DNA from: Veronia nyctiphanis
Lineage (GTDB): Bacteria; Pseudomonadota; Gammaproteobacteria; Enterobacterales; Vibrionaceae
NCBI RefSeq assembly: GCF_004116385.1
Contig: NZ_PEIB01000018.1
Span: forward strand, 11,496 to 75,495
Reading direction: 5' to 3'
DNA length: 64,000 nucleotides
Part shown: positions 1-13,514 of the stretch, one piece after another
Position numbering within the stretch: position 1 is the stretch's first letter
How the letters are laid out: each line of letters opens with the position of its first letter
Notes under the pieces: model-generated
Told to the model about the DNA's origin: nothing
Seen by the model: the letters and a program-made list of their open reading frames with translations, nothing else
Databases searched by the model: none
Program-made: the position numbers and the translations under genes

Positions 1-3000
1 GACGGAACGGTGACGGTCTCAGCGGTGGTGACGGACGATGCGGGGAACAGTTAAGCAGCTTAATGACAATCTCAAGCTGGATACCACTGCCGATGTCAGT
101 GAAGACTTGACTGTTGATATGGTGGCGTCAGATAGAGAAACAAACAAAGCAGAAGCGACCAACGTTCAGATCGTCCTCAACGGATTGGATGAGACTTAGC
201 GTCTGTTGTCGTGGTCTTCGTTGATGACAATCTCGGCGAAACCCAAGCGGTTAACCTGACAAAAAATGGTTCCAACTGGGAAGCAAACCCCTTCGATATT
301 TCCAGTCTTTCTGATGGAACTGTCACCGTCAAGGCGTTGGTGACGGACAATGCGGGTAACACCAAGGAAGTCACTAATACCCTCGAGCTCGATAAAACTG
401 TGTTTGCGCCAGACAGTGTCAGCATTGTTGAAGACACCAATGGTGACGGTTTCCTCAAAGGGTCGGAATACAAAGACAAAGTGCAAATCAGTGTTGATTT
501 GCCATCTGACGCGGTCGCCAATGACATTATTACGATCAACGGCGAAGATACCACGCTTACTCAGGCACATATCGACAGTGGCGAGTTCATTAAGCAATTG
601 GATTCCCCCGCAGAAGGCGAAACGCTTAACGTCTCAGTCACCATTACTGACCAATTTGGCAACGTGTCTACCGTGGCTAAAGACAGTGTCAAGCGAGACA
701 CCATGGCAGATGCCGATGGGAACCTCACTCTCAACATCCCTAATTACCTCAATCTGACCAGCGAGCAGGAATCCACATCTGTTGATATTACTCTGACTGG
801 CGTTGATGCTGACGTGACAACAGTAACTGCGGTCTTCTCAGACGGTAAAGACTCTGTTGAGGGCACACTCACCAAAGGCACCGATGGCACCTGGTTCATT
901 AATGCTGACCTGAGTGATCTTGACGACGGTAATATCGAGATCACGGCAACGGTGACTGATGAAGCAGGCAACACAGCACAGGCAACAGAGTCACTTGTTT
1001 TGGACACAGTTGCTGACGAGGGTGTGGCTTTTGACGTCGTGATTGGCAGTGATTACCTCATTACCAATGACGAGCAGAAAAGCAGTATTGATATTAGTTT
1101 TGTTGGCGCAGATAAGGATGTCGACACCATCTCTGTGACCTTTACGGATAAAAACAACAAAGAAATAACCCTGTCACCGACTAAGCAGGGAGAAACCAGC
1201 TGGGTATTTGACCCTGCGCCAAATCTCACCGAATTCAGCGACGGCCCGATCACTATTAGCACTTTACTTACCGACCTCGCTGGTAACACCAAAGAAGTCA
1301 CCAAGTCCCTGACTTTAGATACAACGGCGGACGAAAATGATGATTTAAGTGTGGTGGTTGATGCCCAGTTTGATGTTACCAACCTGAGTGAAGTCAATGA
1401 TGTAACCGTGACCTTATCAGGTGTCGACACCCATGATACCAAGTCTGTCGTCGTCACTTTCGAAGACAATGATGGCACAACAGTGACCACAGCGGCAGCA
1501 CTGGAAAACGGAGAGTGGGTGATTGATGCCCAGTCGTTGAGTTCGCTTGCTCAAGGCCCAGTCAGTGTCACTACTGTGGTTACCGATAATGCTAACAACA
1601 CTGCGACAGCAAGTGATACGCTCGAAATAGATACCGTTATTGATGAAAACAATGACTTCGATATCGCTGCAATACTCGGTGACAGGCTGGCGAATCTTGT
1701 TGAGTCTGGTCATGTTGAACTGACTGTTGACGGACTTGATGACGATATCACGGTGTTCGACATTACCTTCACTGACACAGATGGCAATACTGTCAATGCA
1801 GAGGTCAACAAATCAGGCAGTACCTGGACCATTGAACCAACGGATATTAGCGAACTGAAAGATGGCCAGATAACCATCAAAGCCGCAATTCAAGATGATG
1901 CAGGCAACAGCACTGAAATAGAGAGAGAAATGACTCTCGATAAAACGGCTGATGCTGATAACAACTTTGCTGTTGAGATGTCATCAACGGATGGGACGGT
2001 TAATGCTGAAGAAGAATCTAACGTTAAGATCAATCTTGTCGGCATTGATAAAGACGCCGATACAGTGGTTGTTCAGCTAACAGATAAAAATGGAAAAGTT
2101 CAGGATGTCACTGTCTCTGAAAACAACGGTGTTTGGTCAATTCCTGAGTTTGCGTTGAATAACCTTGCTGATGGCAACGTTGATGTGAAGGCGACGGTGA
2201 CAGATGCGGCGGGCAATACGAAAACCGTCACTACCCAATTTGATCTGGATACACACGTCGATACGGGTGAGGCGTTCGCCGTCGTGATCAGTGATGAGTT
2301 TGAGACCGTCAATATGTACGAAGTCGGAGATGTTCAAATCGGCGTCGCTGGTGTTGATGACGATATCACGGAAATGACTGTCAATTATGTTCAGGGCGGT
2401 AAACGTGTTGAAGGTGAGGCCTACCAGACAGACGGTAACTGGTTTATTCGCAACGTTGATCTGACTGATGAGTTTAATGATGGCCCTGTCGAGGTTGTGG
2501 TTGCGATTTCTGATGATGCAGGGAACAGCACGGAGCAAAGAGCTGAATTGTCGTTGGACACAACGCCACCTGCTGCACCACGCGTGAAAATACTCGACCG
2601 CGGAGATGATGAGTATATCAACGCCAACGAATACGACAGCAAAGCACAGGTAGAGGTCACCTTTGGCAGTGATGTCGTCGCGGGTGACATCATCAGTATC
2701 AACAGCAATGTGGAGTATAAAGTTAAAGCGTCAGACCTTGTCTCGAAGAAAGTCGTGATCGACATTGATTCTGTTGAAAATGGTCAAGAACAAGTCGCCT
2801 CTGTCATCATCAAAGACGCGGCAGGAAACCGCTCTGATGCAACAAAAGACAAAGCAATGGTCGATACCACCATTGCATTGGACGGCCGGCTTGATGAAGA
2901 TTTTGATGGTGGCTTTGAAAGTGATGATGGATTAACCAATATACCTACACCTACTTTCTCGGGTGTCTCAGACCCGGGTGCTAGCATTATGCTGACGATA

Positions 3001-6000
3001 GATGGTCAAGATATCCCTGTTACCGCAAACGAAACCACAGGAGCATGGTCTGTTACTGTCCCCAACCTCGAAGATGATACCTATGAATATTCTGTGGTAG
3101 CAACCGATGCAGCGGGTAACAGCACTAGCTTGACCGGGCAGGTGGAAATTGAAACCACAGCACCAACAACGTTGACAGCCAGTTTGCATGACGATATTGA
3201 TACTGGCGTTAAGGACGATCAGCTTACCAATTCTGTTAACCCTAAATTATCCGGAAGTGTTGAGGCTGGGTGTCGTGTGAAGGTTGAAATCGATGGCCAA
3301 ACGTACGACGCGACAGTGACAGGCTCAACGTGGGAAGTGGGGCCATTCAATGCGTTGGCTGCCAATCAAAGCCATGACTACAAGGTTATTGCCACTGATA
3401 TTTACGGCAACGTCAAAGAGCTTAATCAATCTCTAAGCATTGACACGGTTGCACCAACAGTCACGTCAGACATCACCCCGGGTGCGCAGGGCTCAGGTAT
3501 CAATATTGATGAACCGACGAATACCATTAACAGTAAAGGTCCAGCCTTTAACGGTACAGTTGACAATGATATCAATACTGTAACAGTCACCTTTAACGGT
3601 AAAGATTATCCTGCCGCCGTTGATAGTGCGGAAGGCACCTGGAGTATCAATGCGGTCGATCTTGTCTCGACAGATGGTACTTATAACTACAGCGTGAAAG
3701 CCGTCGACAAAGCAGGAAATAGTACTGTCGAGAACTTCAAAGTGATTGTTGACACTCAGGCTGCGGTGACTCTCAATCTGGCTGATGCCTCGGATACCGC
3801 AGGCTGGATGATGATTCTCTCGCAACGGACAATATCACAAAACTGGCACGGCCTGAGTTCAACGGTACGGGTGACCCGGGTGCAGCAGTAACAATTTCGT
3901 ATGTCCACAACGGCAATACAATAACCAAGTCAGGTACTGTTGCTGATAACGGCAACTGGAGCCTCGAATTCGTCAGCGACATACCACATGGCGCTCATAC
4001 CATCACCGTTGAACTCGAGGATGCGGTGGGTAATACGGCTAGTCAGACTCTGGATGTTACCATTGACCTTCAAGTGCCTGAGGCCACTGTTGCAGGGCTT
4101 GATAGCGACAGTGATTCAGGCGAAGCTGGAGACCAGTTGACCAATGTCACCCGGCCAACGATTGAGGGCACAGCAGAACAAGATAGCAGGGTGGAGATTA
4201 CGGTTGGCAACCAGACTTACCTCGCTACTCGTGATGGTGACAAGTGGACATATATGTTTGACGAGATTGACAGTGATGGGGTGGTTAATTACACCGTAAA
4301 AGTCACCGATGCTGCGGGTAACTCGACGGTTGAGACGAATACACTCACCATTGATACCGCGACACATCTCACTGTCAAACTATCAACAGAATCCGATCCT
4401 GAACAGGATGGTTATACCAATGCTTCACATCCGAAAATTGAGTTTACACAAGAGCAAGGAGCAACCGTTAACGTTGTTGTTACGAACACAGCAACAAGCG
4501 TAGTGTTCGGAAATTGGAGTTATTCGCAAGAGTCGACATCTTGGCATATTGCGCCAGAGATACCTGAGGGAACCTACCTGTTTAAAGTGACGGCGACAGA
4601 CAAAGCAGGCAACACAGAAATTGTCGAGCAAACCTATACCGTAGACAGAACAAACCCAGAAAAACCCACGGCCGGTTTATCTGCTGGGTTTGACACAGGA
4701 AGCGATACCGCTGACACCATCACCAACGCTGATCAGCCGAGATTCTCAGGCAACGCGGAGCCACACGCAAAAGTCACCTTCACCCTCAATCCGGGGCAGG
4801 CTGATGAGGTTGTAAAAGTTATTCAAACCGATGAAAGTGGTGATTGGTCTTATCAGCTCGCTTCGAAGCTGACGGAAGATAAGACCTACGATTATACCGT
4901 CGTCGCGCAGGACAGAGCAGGTAATACGTCTGTTGAAACTGACGGCCAGTTTACGTTGGATACCGAGGCGCCATCATTCTCATCTTTGTATGCCGAAGAT
5001 GGATCGAATCAACAACTGACCGACTGGACGTCAAAAGAAGATGCGGCGGACTTTTCCATCAAAGGCCAGGTTGCCGGTGAGTCTGGAGTATCGAGTGTTA
5101 AGCTGACAATCAATGGTTCTGAAATTATCAAACAGGACACCCTCACTAACGGTCAGTTCACTATTGAATTGAACAACAATCTTCCTGAAGGTAACCATAC
5201 GCTGAGGTTTGAGGTTGAGGACCTTGCAGGTAACGTGTTTACCAAAGTGCAAACACTGGTTATTGACCGTTCTTGTGACCTGACGGCCAAATACTTAGGA
5301 ACGGATACCGGAGAATCTAACAAAGACGGTATTACCTTTGACAAGACACCGACATTTACTGGAACCACAGACAAGAATGCTACGGTATTTATCGTACTGA
5401 CTGGCGGGACAGACAACCAAAAATATGAGTTCGAAACGACTGCTGATGACGAAGGTAACTGGGAATACCAGACAGATGTTGAGCTGTCTGATCAAGATTA
5501 CACATGGACGATACACGCCACAGACCCATATGGCAATACCAGTGAGAGTGAGACAGGAAACCTTACGATAGATACGGTGGCTGCGACCTTCGACTTTAGA
5601 TTGGACAGCAGCCATGACCCAGACGGTGACTCGATCACCAAAGACCGTGAGCTGACATTTAGCGGCTTAACCAGCGAACCAAACTGTACGGTGAAATTGT
5701 ATCTGGTCGATGGTGAAGACCCGATCACCGTGAAAAGTAATGCAGATGGTAATTTTACCCTCACAACCGAAACCCTCGATTTCCAAGTCTATGACTACAG
5801 GGTTGTCGTCACAGATATAGCAGGAAATGAATCTGAGAGGACAGGCTCATTCACCGTACTGCCCGAGAATCTAGATCTCACTGTTAATCTGGATATCAAC
5901 GACAATACGGGCGCTGTCGACGACCAAGCTAATCCAATTACATCTGTGACCTCTCCCAGAATTCATGGTGTCGCCAGCCCGGAAGCCACTATCACGATAA

Positions 6001-9000
6001 AAGTCATCGATAAAGATAATGGGAATAATGTTGTTCATACATTAACCACGACGGCAGACAGAACAGGCCTCTGGGATTTTGATTTGCCTACGCTATCCGA
6101 CAATGGCTATGCCATTGAAGTGAATGCTGTCAAAGGTGATTACAATCAGACTGTGACAATGCCGCTGACCATAGACACGGCAAACAACCTGACGTTTGAA
6201 TTGGAAAACGATACGTCGGATGGTTTGGACATTACTTACGCCAATCCAGTGAAAATTTCCGGGCAATCTGATCCCGGTTCGACGGTCACCGTGGAAGTGG
6301 GTGGTGAAAAATACATTGCTTATGCTAACGAAAGCACTGGCTATTACAGTGTCTTTGTTACCGCGTTGGGTAATGGCGAACATACGTATACAGTTAAAAG
6401 TGTCGATAAGGCGGGTAACGTTGCTGGCTATGATGGTGGAGAGATTACCGACGGCGCTGCGGGGGTTGGCTCCTTTGAGATTGACCGAGAGGCACCAATC
6501 ATCACGGCAAATCTCGAAAACGACAGTAACATTGCTGACGACGGTATTACCAAAAATGCCAATCCAATATTCAAAGGCACGGTAACAGGCACCTACGAAT
6601 CTATCTACATCGATCTCGGCACTTCGAAGCATTATATCTTCAAAAAAGGGACGGGCGCCGTTGATCTGGTTGATGAATATGGTAATTGGACGATTGAATT
6701 ACCAAACCAGGAAGCTGGGACGTACAACTATAAAATTGTTGCTACTGATCTGGCCAATAACAAGGCGGAGATCGGCGGTATTCTTCGCATCAAAACGGAT
6801 ATTAAATTCGAATACTCGCTTGATGAGGGGCAGGATGGCGTCAGTGCTAACGACCTGATCACTAACAATACCCAACTTGAATTTTCTGGTCTGACTGACC
6901 CAAAAAATAAGGTTATAGCTAAGCTTTATGGCCCCGGTGATACGCTGCTCGATACGCTGGAAGATACCGCAAGTAACTCCGGTTCGTATAACATCAACTT
7001 CCCACAAACCTTGAATGATGGTGTTTACCGCGTTGTCTTCACAGTCAGTGATCTCGCAGGCAACGAAGAGACATTCAATGTTACCAACATCACCTTGGAT
7101 ACGACTATCGGTAACCTCACTGTGGGGTTAGATCAGTCTGCTGAAACGGGCGATACAGAGTTGTTTAGTAACGCAAACAATGATGGTATCACCAGCCGGA
7201 CCAACCCAATTATAGCTGGGCAAGGTGAAGCCGAAGCCAAGATACACCTTATTGTCAGGGACGAAAACGATAATATCGTGCTTGAGAATGATACTTACGT
7301 CAGCAAAGACGGTACGTGGTCTTATCAGATGCAGGGGCTAACGGACGGAGGCTATTCGATTCAGGCGACAATGTCTGACAGAGCTGGCAATGAAACGGTA
7401 TCACCTGTGACCTACGATATCGAGGTGAAAACCAGTGCGCCGTCACTGACGTGGAATATCGTTGAGGACACTGATAACAGTGCCATTATCAGTGAAGCGG
7501 AATACAAAGCAGCAACTCAGGAGGGCATATTGACCTTCACAGGTACGGGTGACAGCGGCGATAAGGTGCTGGTCGTGATTGGTGGGCAAGAGTACTATGC
7601 CGACGTGGGCTCTAACGGCCAGTGGTCGCTGAAAACAGATAAACTGCCAGACCTTAAATATCCGTTCACCGTTCAGGCCATTGATGTCGCGGGTAACATT
7701 ACGACACAGGAAGGCGAGATCATCGTTGATTCAGGTATCTCTCTTGAACTCGATTTAGCAGATGACACCTATCTGCAAGGTGACTACAAGACTAACATAG
7801 ATAACCCGAACATTAGCATTACCACTGAAAAAGACAACGAACTGACTTTTATCCTCCGCGACAGTAACAACAACATCATTAAACAGGAAACATTTGTCGC
7901 CGATTCAACCTCCTTCAACTGGAAAATGCCGGACGGCTATACCTATGTCGATGGTAATTACTCTCTCGAAGTCCAAGCGACAGATGTTGCAGGTAATGAG
8001 ACCACCCAGACGATCAACTATACCGTAGATACCACTATCGCAACGGCATCCGGGATCACTGTCGGATACAACCAGTGGGGACACCACCACACTGGCGCTG
8101 ATGATGGCGTTTACTACACCAATATGAAAAACCCTGACCTAAGAATAAAAACTGATAGCGATACGGTTCGGGTCTGGATAAAAACGGAAGATGGTACGAC
8201 GTCAACCAGCTCGGACCGCGTAGGTGGCGCATTCACGCTTCATGTGCCGGGTTCACTAAGTGGCGGTTCTGAATCACAGGCTGACACCCACACTGTGACG
8301 GTGATTCAAATCGATGCCGCGGGTAACAAAACCGAGCAAGACGTTCAGTTGAGCATTAAGAACTATAACATGCCATTTTCGTGGCAGCTTGAAGGCTTCA
8401 ACAAAGAGGGTGGGCTCCATCACGGCAACCTTGAAGGAACCCCTGTCCTTAAAGGTGAGTGCACGCCAGGGCTGACAGTCGTTGTGCGTTTATCCGGTAA
8501 CGGCGTATCCACCACACTGACCGCGTTAGTTGATGACGACGGCAATTGGGAAGTGGACTTTCCGAGAGAGTTTCAAGATGGCGTGTATACCATGCATCTT
8601 GATGTGTCGGACAAGTGGCACAACATGGACTTCTCACACAATAACCTGATTGCTATCGATACTTTTGCGCCTGCATTCGACTACGGCGCGAGTGGTGATC
8701 TTGATGAGGGCAATGATGTTCTATTGAATACCAACTCGGGGACATTGAGTGGAGACATAGAGCCAGGGGCAACGTTAGTACTTGTCATTGGGTACGGCTC
8801 AGAGTCACCAACAGAAGTGACCATCACGCCGAGCGAAAACGCATGGGAGCTCGATCTTTCGTCATTGAATTTAACGGAAGGCGTGGTCAACAACTTAGCA
8901 TTAATTGCCACAGACAAAGCGGGCAACGTGACGACCAAAGCGTTTGATCTCAAAGTTGATATGCAGGTCGAGCAGCTCACCTACAGTATCGAGGACACGG

Positions 9001-10741
9001 GGTCAGATACGACTGACGGAGTGACCTCGAATAGCACCATCTCAATCGCGGGCTTGGAAGCGATGGCTGTCTGGGAATACTCAATAGACGGCGGTATAAC
9101 GTGGGAACTTGGTGTTGGGGCATCATTCGATGTGTCTCAAGGCAACTACGAAGCAGGTGATATTCAGATACGCCAGACCGATATGGCGCAAAATGTGGCT
9201 GTCACTGAACTTCCGGCATTGACCTTTGACCTCACTTTACCTGCTGCGACAGTCAGTCTGAATGACCTCGGGGCAAGCGACAGCGATAACATCTCTAAAT
9301 CAGGCACTATCACTCTGGATAATTTTGGCGAGGGAGAAACATGGGAATATAACCTATTGTTTGGCTATGGCGATTGGGTAACAGGGGAAGGGAACAGCTT
9401 TGAATTGGCGGAAGGTAACTATGGCGCAAGTCAGATTCAGGTGCGTATTACCGACCCCGCTGGCAATGTATCTCTTAAATTGTTATCTGAGATGTCGATT
9501 GATAAATCGATAACGGCACTTTCTTTAGATATTGCCTCAGTAGATTCAGCAGACTCTGATTTCAACACAAGAGATGGCGTGTTTACCGTATCGTCAGTGG
9601 AAGCTGGCGGTAGCTGGCAATACAGCACTGATGGCGGTAACAATTGGCATTCAGGAACTGGAAATCAATTTGCGCTATCAGCACAGGGTAGCTACGAAAA
9701 AGATGCCATACAGATAAAACACATCGACGTTGCGGGTAACGAGAAAGTGACTGTCTACCCGCATGCCATTACCTATTCAAACCTTAATGTGCAAAGCATC
9801 TCCACCGCAAACGACTCGGTAACTGAAGGAAGCAAAGATGCACTCAGCTGGACGGTCGAGTTTGATGGCCAGCATGCCGGTACGCATAGCTTGAGTCTTC
9901 AATTTACTGGCACAGATGGCTTTGACAGTAATGATGTTGAGAGACTCGAAGTTACCTACATGCTGAATGGACAATCGTTCACCGATACTGTGTCGTTCAC
10001 TGATATTGGCGATGTCGAGTGGACAATTCCTGAATCTGCAGAACAAGCAACATTTAACCTCTTTACCCAACAAGACGGCAAGCTTGAAGGGAATAAGAGT
10101 ATCACGCTGAATGCTGCTGTTGATGATGATGGCAGTTGGGTAATGGCTGACAAAGCCGCGACCATCAACGATGACGACGCCGTATCGATAAGTGCTCAAG
10201 AAGACAGCAATACTGCCGATTTTATAACTAATAGCACCACGCCGACATTTGAGGGTGAGGTAGAGCCGGCGCCACCGTCAGCCTTACAATCGATGGAACG
10301 GAAGTGGCAACAGGAACTGCTGATAATTTTGATGGCAGCTTCCAGCTTGATGTACCGCAGTCAGCCGGTCTCAGTGAAAATAGCTACAACTACACGCTCT
10401 CAATCAGCTACGAGAAAGATGTCGGTGGGAAGACTGAAAGCATCACCACAGAGAAAACAGGCAGCTTCGAGATAGATACTACGCCACCAGCAATATTCCT
10501 CGACAATGCTGAGAGCTTGCAAGAGGGAGATGACAGCATGGGAGGCAGTGGCTATAGCGGTAATGACATCGGTGGCACAGTGACGGTTTCCAGAGACGGT
10601 GAAGAGCTGGGTACCGCAACAATACAGGATGATGGCTCTTGGCAAATTGATAACCCAGGCTATCAAGCTGGAGATGGTATTACTATTTCCATAGAGGATG
10701 TGGCAGGCAATACATCGATGAACGATTACAATATCGGATAA
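1..10741 (+). CDS. Giant Ig-repeat adhesin (SiiE/BapA-like), 5' end outside window, frame broken
   Basis: This is the C-terminal ~3,580 residues of a surface adhesin and the likely substrate of the secretion genes that follow. Up to about 2600 it has Ig-like repeats of ~103 residues, each ending in AGN(S/T) and then an LDTTAD-like linker. From about 2900 to 8950 it has Big-type domains with DSG..GD..TN..P...G signatures. Three repeats with WEYS/WQYS and GN(Y) motifs span about 8980-9760, a Calx-beta-like domain about 9780-10180, and two Ig-like domains close the protein. No GGxGxDxUx RTX repeats are seen. The reading frame breaks at four places: near 50-60, near 197, near 3795 and near 10272. 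At each the domain sequence resumes in another frame. At 10272 one missing G in a GGG run explains the break. The longest intact stretches are 211-3891 and 4026-10475. The adhesin assignment follows from the repeats and the secretion genes. Binding specificity cannot be told. Confidence 0.85.
77..2580 (+). repeat. Tandem ~310-bp Ig-like domain repeats in the adhesin
   Basis: The linker motif (L/I)D(T/K)x(A/V)D recurs at about 77, 388, 690, 999, 1314, 1624, 1938, 2245 and 2554, a spacing of 302-315 bp, or ~103 codons. The copies are diverged at DNA level, so this is protein-domain repetition rather than a recent duplication. Acidic residues at the domain junctions (TADEND, VIDEND, TADADN) look like inter-domain Ca2+ sites, as known for SiiE-type Ig rods. 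That role is inferred. Confidence 0.8.
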
Positions 10742-10945
10742 TAGTCGGTATAAAGATAAAAATTTATTTTATAAGGTATTAAAAACAACCTTATACTTAA
10801 AATGTGAGGGTGATAACAATATCAACAAGCCTCACCAGGGATGAATGACACGCTTTCAGGATGAAATCTTCGGTGTCGGAATCTGAATTATTCCATTCGG
10901 AATAGGTTTCGTCTGAAATATTAACCGGATATAAGATGGCTGATT
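10742..10945 (+). other. Gap between adhesin and secretion genes
   Basis: These 204 bp separate the adhesin stop from the outer-membrane channel gene. An 8-bp inverted repeat (TATAAGGT/ACCTTATA, about 10768-10793) has no U-run after it. It could be a weak attenuator or an mRNA-stabilising hairpin between a very long upstream message and the transporter genes. No ORF or clear promoter is visible. Confidence 0.35.
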
Positions 10946-12274
10946 ATGAAGGCTCAGAATTCACTTTGCTTATTTTTTCTGACTGCAATGCAAAGCTTCT
11001 CCGTATGCCATGCGTTTGAAATTTCTCATGACGTAAATAGGTCAATAAAGTACGGAGTATCGTTTAATGATGTTTTTGAACAAGCATTATATTCATCTAG
11101 AGAATATCGAGCGATACAGAAAGAGTTGTTATCCAATTCTGAACTTTCAAATAAAGAACGGAATTACTATTACCCTAAAGTCCTCCTATCTGGTGAAGTG
11201 AAAGAGAACTATGGCGAGCCGATCAAAGATCCGAGAACAACGGCTGATGTAAAACTCACCGTTAACTCAAAAATCTACGGAAGCCAAACACAGAACAGAC
11301 AAGATGCCGCGGGAAATAATGTCCTTTCTTCTGATTTCACCCTGATGAGTAAAGAGATGGAAGTGTACTATATCGTACTGAACTTCCTGACAAAAATTGA
11401 ACGGACAAGACTGTATGAGCGACAAGCAAAACAGATAGGCAGAGAGATTGAGGTTCATTACCAGCAGCAACTAAGGGCCTCAAGAGAGGGGGTCGGAACG
11501 CAATCTGATGAAGTGGATGCACGATTAAAGAAATCTCGGTTTAATCAAACGGTATTCGGTATTACGTCTAAGATCGATAATTATTTCCGCGATTTAAAAA
11601 GTGAAACTGGTTTTATGGTCGAGGGCGACCCTAACGTTGCGTATAAAAAAATAGGCCTCGAATACAGTAATATACTACCGCTTCTCGAAACCACACCAAG
11701 TGTTCTGACAGATGAAATGCTGGTGGATAAAAACTTTGGCATTTTAAGTAATATTAAATCGTTGGAAGCAACGAAACTTTCGAGCGAAGCTGGGCGTGAA
11801 AGATTCAAAATAATGCTAAATAATGAGAACGCTGTATCGTTATTGTCTGGTAGCCCTTCATCAGGTGTGAATACAGGTGATACAGGTAATTCTTATGTGT
11901 CTATAAAGTTTGAGCTTGATGTATTTGATCACGCCTTAGAAAGTGATAAACGTTCAGCACTTTATTTATTCGAGGCTGAGAGAGAAAAGCTATTTAAACG
12001 CGTTGAGGAAATGTCAGCAGAGTCGGAAGCGTTAACATACCGCTTTGAAACCTTGGTTAAGAAACGCAGTTCGATAAATAAGCAAATCAAGCTAAGTAAA
12101 GACCTCATCATCAAACAGAAAAAAGAAATCGTACTCGATAAAGTAAAAAGTATCGATATTGTTGATAGCCTGACATCACTGAATCAGTCTTATATTTCGC
12201 TGATGAATATAGAACTCGAGCAGTATGACATCATCTATAAACTCCTCGAAATGAAGTCTGAGAGGGCGTTCTGA
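10946..12274 (+). CDS. TolC-family outer-membrane channel (SiiC-like)
   Basis: This 442-residue protein has an N-terminal signal peptide (about residues 1-24, ending near CHA) and the long amphipathic helices of the outer-membrane efflux protein (TolC/LapE/SiiC) family. Examples are the segments near residues 130-180 and 330-430, rich in E, K, L and Q. It would form the outer-membrane duct of the type I secretion system for the upstream adhesin. The stop codon overlaps the next start by one base (TGATG), so translation with the adaptor gene is probably coupled. Overall sequence is diverged from classical TolC. Assignment rests on the signal peptide, coiled-coil character, length and the neighbouring adaptor and ABC genes. 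Confidence 0.8.
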   Translation: MKAQNSLCLFFLTAMQSFSVCHAFEISHDVNRSIKYGVSFNDVFEQALYSSREYRAIQKELLSNSELSNKERNYYYPKVLLSGEVKENYGEPIKDPRTTADVKLTVNSKIYGSQTQNRQDAAGNNVLSSDFTLMSKEMEVYYIVLNFLTKIERTRLYERQAKQIGREIEVHYQQQLRASREGVGTQSDEVDARLKKSRFNQTVFGITSKIDNYFRDLKSETGFMVEGDPNVAYKKIGLEYSNILPLLETTPSVLTDEMLVDKNFGILSNIKSLEATKLSSEAGRERFKIMLNNENAVSLLSGSPSSGVNTGDTGNSYVSIKFELDVFDHALESDKRSALYLFEAEREKLFKRVEEMSAESEALTYRFETLVKKRSSINKQIKLSKDLIIKQKKEIVLDKVKSIDIVDSLTSLNQSYISLMNIELEQYDIIYKLLEMKSERAF

Positions 12275-13511
12275 TGCTAACAAAGAGAAAAGAATTTGGT
12301 TACGTTCTCTTGCTGCTCGTCGTGTCAGTATTTCTTTATATTTTGTTTGTTAAAAAGATTGAAGTGGTCGCGCCTGGCACAGGCTTGACGGGCATCAAAG
12401 AAAGTAACGTCAATTTAAAAGCACCGGAAAGTAGCTACATCGTTGAAATTGTGTCATCTCAGGGCACCGAAATTCGCACGGGCGAGCCGCTGCTTCGTTA
12501 CCGCAATATGGCCGACGAGTACCAACTTGACCAAATCACCCAAGAGCTGAATATCGACAAACGTATCTTTCAGGAACTGGAAGATGAACGCTGCTTTTTG
12601 CTCAGTGACCGATTCAGTGATTCAAAAATTGAGCAATTGAAGAGAGGTTGTAGTGGTGATGAAACTTCCTATGGCGCGGGTGGCTCTATATTCTCAGCTT
12701 CTACGAAGATTATCTGCAAGAGAAAAAATACTTGCTTGATATGGCGATTGAACGCCAGAAAAAAGCAGAAGAGTTACTTAATAAGCGAAAGATATTAGCG
12801 ACCAAGCAAGCCATCCACCGCAAAGCAAACGGATCAACACTTCGGTTTTATGATTTGAAAACCGAGCTTTCAGACCTTAATAGCGAAATCGTCAGTTTTG
12901 ACATCAGTAACCTTGAAAACCAAAAGAAGCTCAGCGATAAGCTTATGGTTTTCCAAATGCGTCGATCTGAGCGCCTACTGACCATCGATGAAAAGCTCGA
13001 TACTTTGCAGATGGAGATCATTCAAAAAGAAAATGAGCTGAGTCTGCTGTCAGAGAAGAAACAAAAATCGCTCATCCGCTCTCCCATTGATGGCACTGTG
13101 CTTGAAATGACTGAGGGCTTGTCTGTCGGTACCTTTGTGCAGGAAGGCAGTTCACTCTTTGTGCTCAAGAAAGAGGGGGCCTCGCAGGAAGTCTCCGCCA
13201 AGTTTGATACCAAATATCGTCACTTCCTTAACGTTGGCCGTGATGTCAAGCTGAAGATCAACTCGCCGGGCTTCAACAAAGTGTTCTCAGGCAGAATATC
13301 TGAACTCAGTTCCGACTCCTTAGCCTACGAAGAACAAAACCAATCGGGCAAACGCTATTACCGCGTCACTATCGAACCTGACCAGGAGTTTGTTGATCTC
13401 TCATTGAATCTGGGTATGGATGTGCAAGTCTTCGTTATTGACGATGAAGTCAGCGTGTTTGGCTTTATCCTCAGTGTGCTTCCCAGCGATATTCGATTTG
13501 ATGTGTGGTAA
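12274..13511 (+). CDS. HlyD-family membrane-fusion protein of the T1SS (SiiD-like), frame broken
   Basis: This periplasmic adaptor links the ABC exporter to the outer-membrane channel. It has one N-terminal membrane helix (about residues 9-26, YVLLLLVVSVFLYILF), a first lipoyl half (APESSYIVEIVSSQGTEIRTGEPLLRY), a long coiled coil, the second lipoyl half (LIRSPIDGTVLEM) and a beta-barrel end (about 13180-13450). The frame breaks near 12680: frame 1 gives a nonsense tail ending at 12798, while frame 3 continues the coiled coil (FYEDYLQEKKYLLDM). One lost base, possibly in the GGG at 12678, accounts for it. With that base restored the protein would be about 412 residues, normal for the family. 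The next gene begins 3 bp after its stop. Confidence 0.85.
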
Positions 13512-13514
13512 GCC

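Noticed and set aside
77-2580. Regular ~310-bp repeats as a possible CRISPR or DNA repeat array
   Set aside because: Repeats are diverged at DNA level, are fully coding and have no spacer structure; they are Ig-like domains.
177-10666. Many ORFs of 60-180 codons opposite or out of frame within the first adhesin
   Set aside because: They are shadows of long, repetitive, stop-poor coding DNA. They have no ribosome sites and no recognisable domains.
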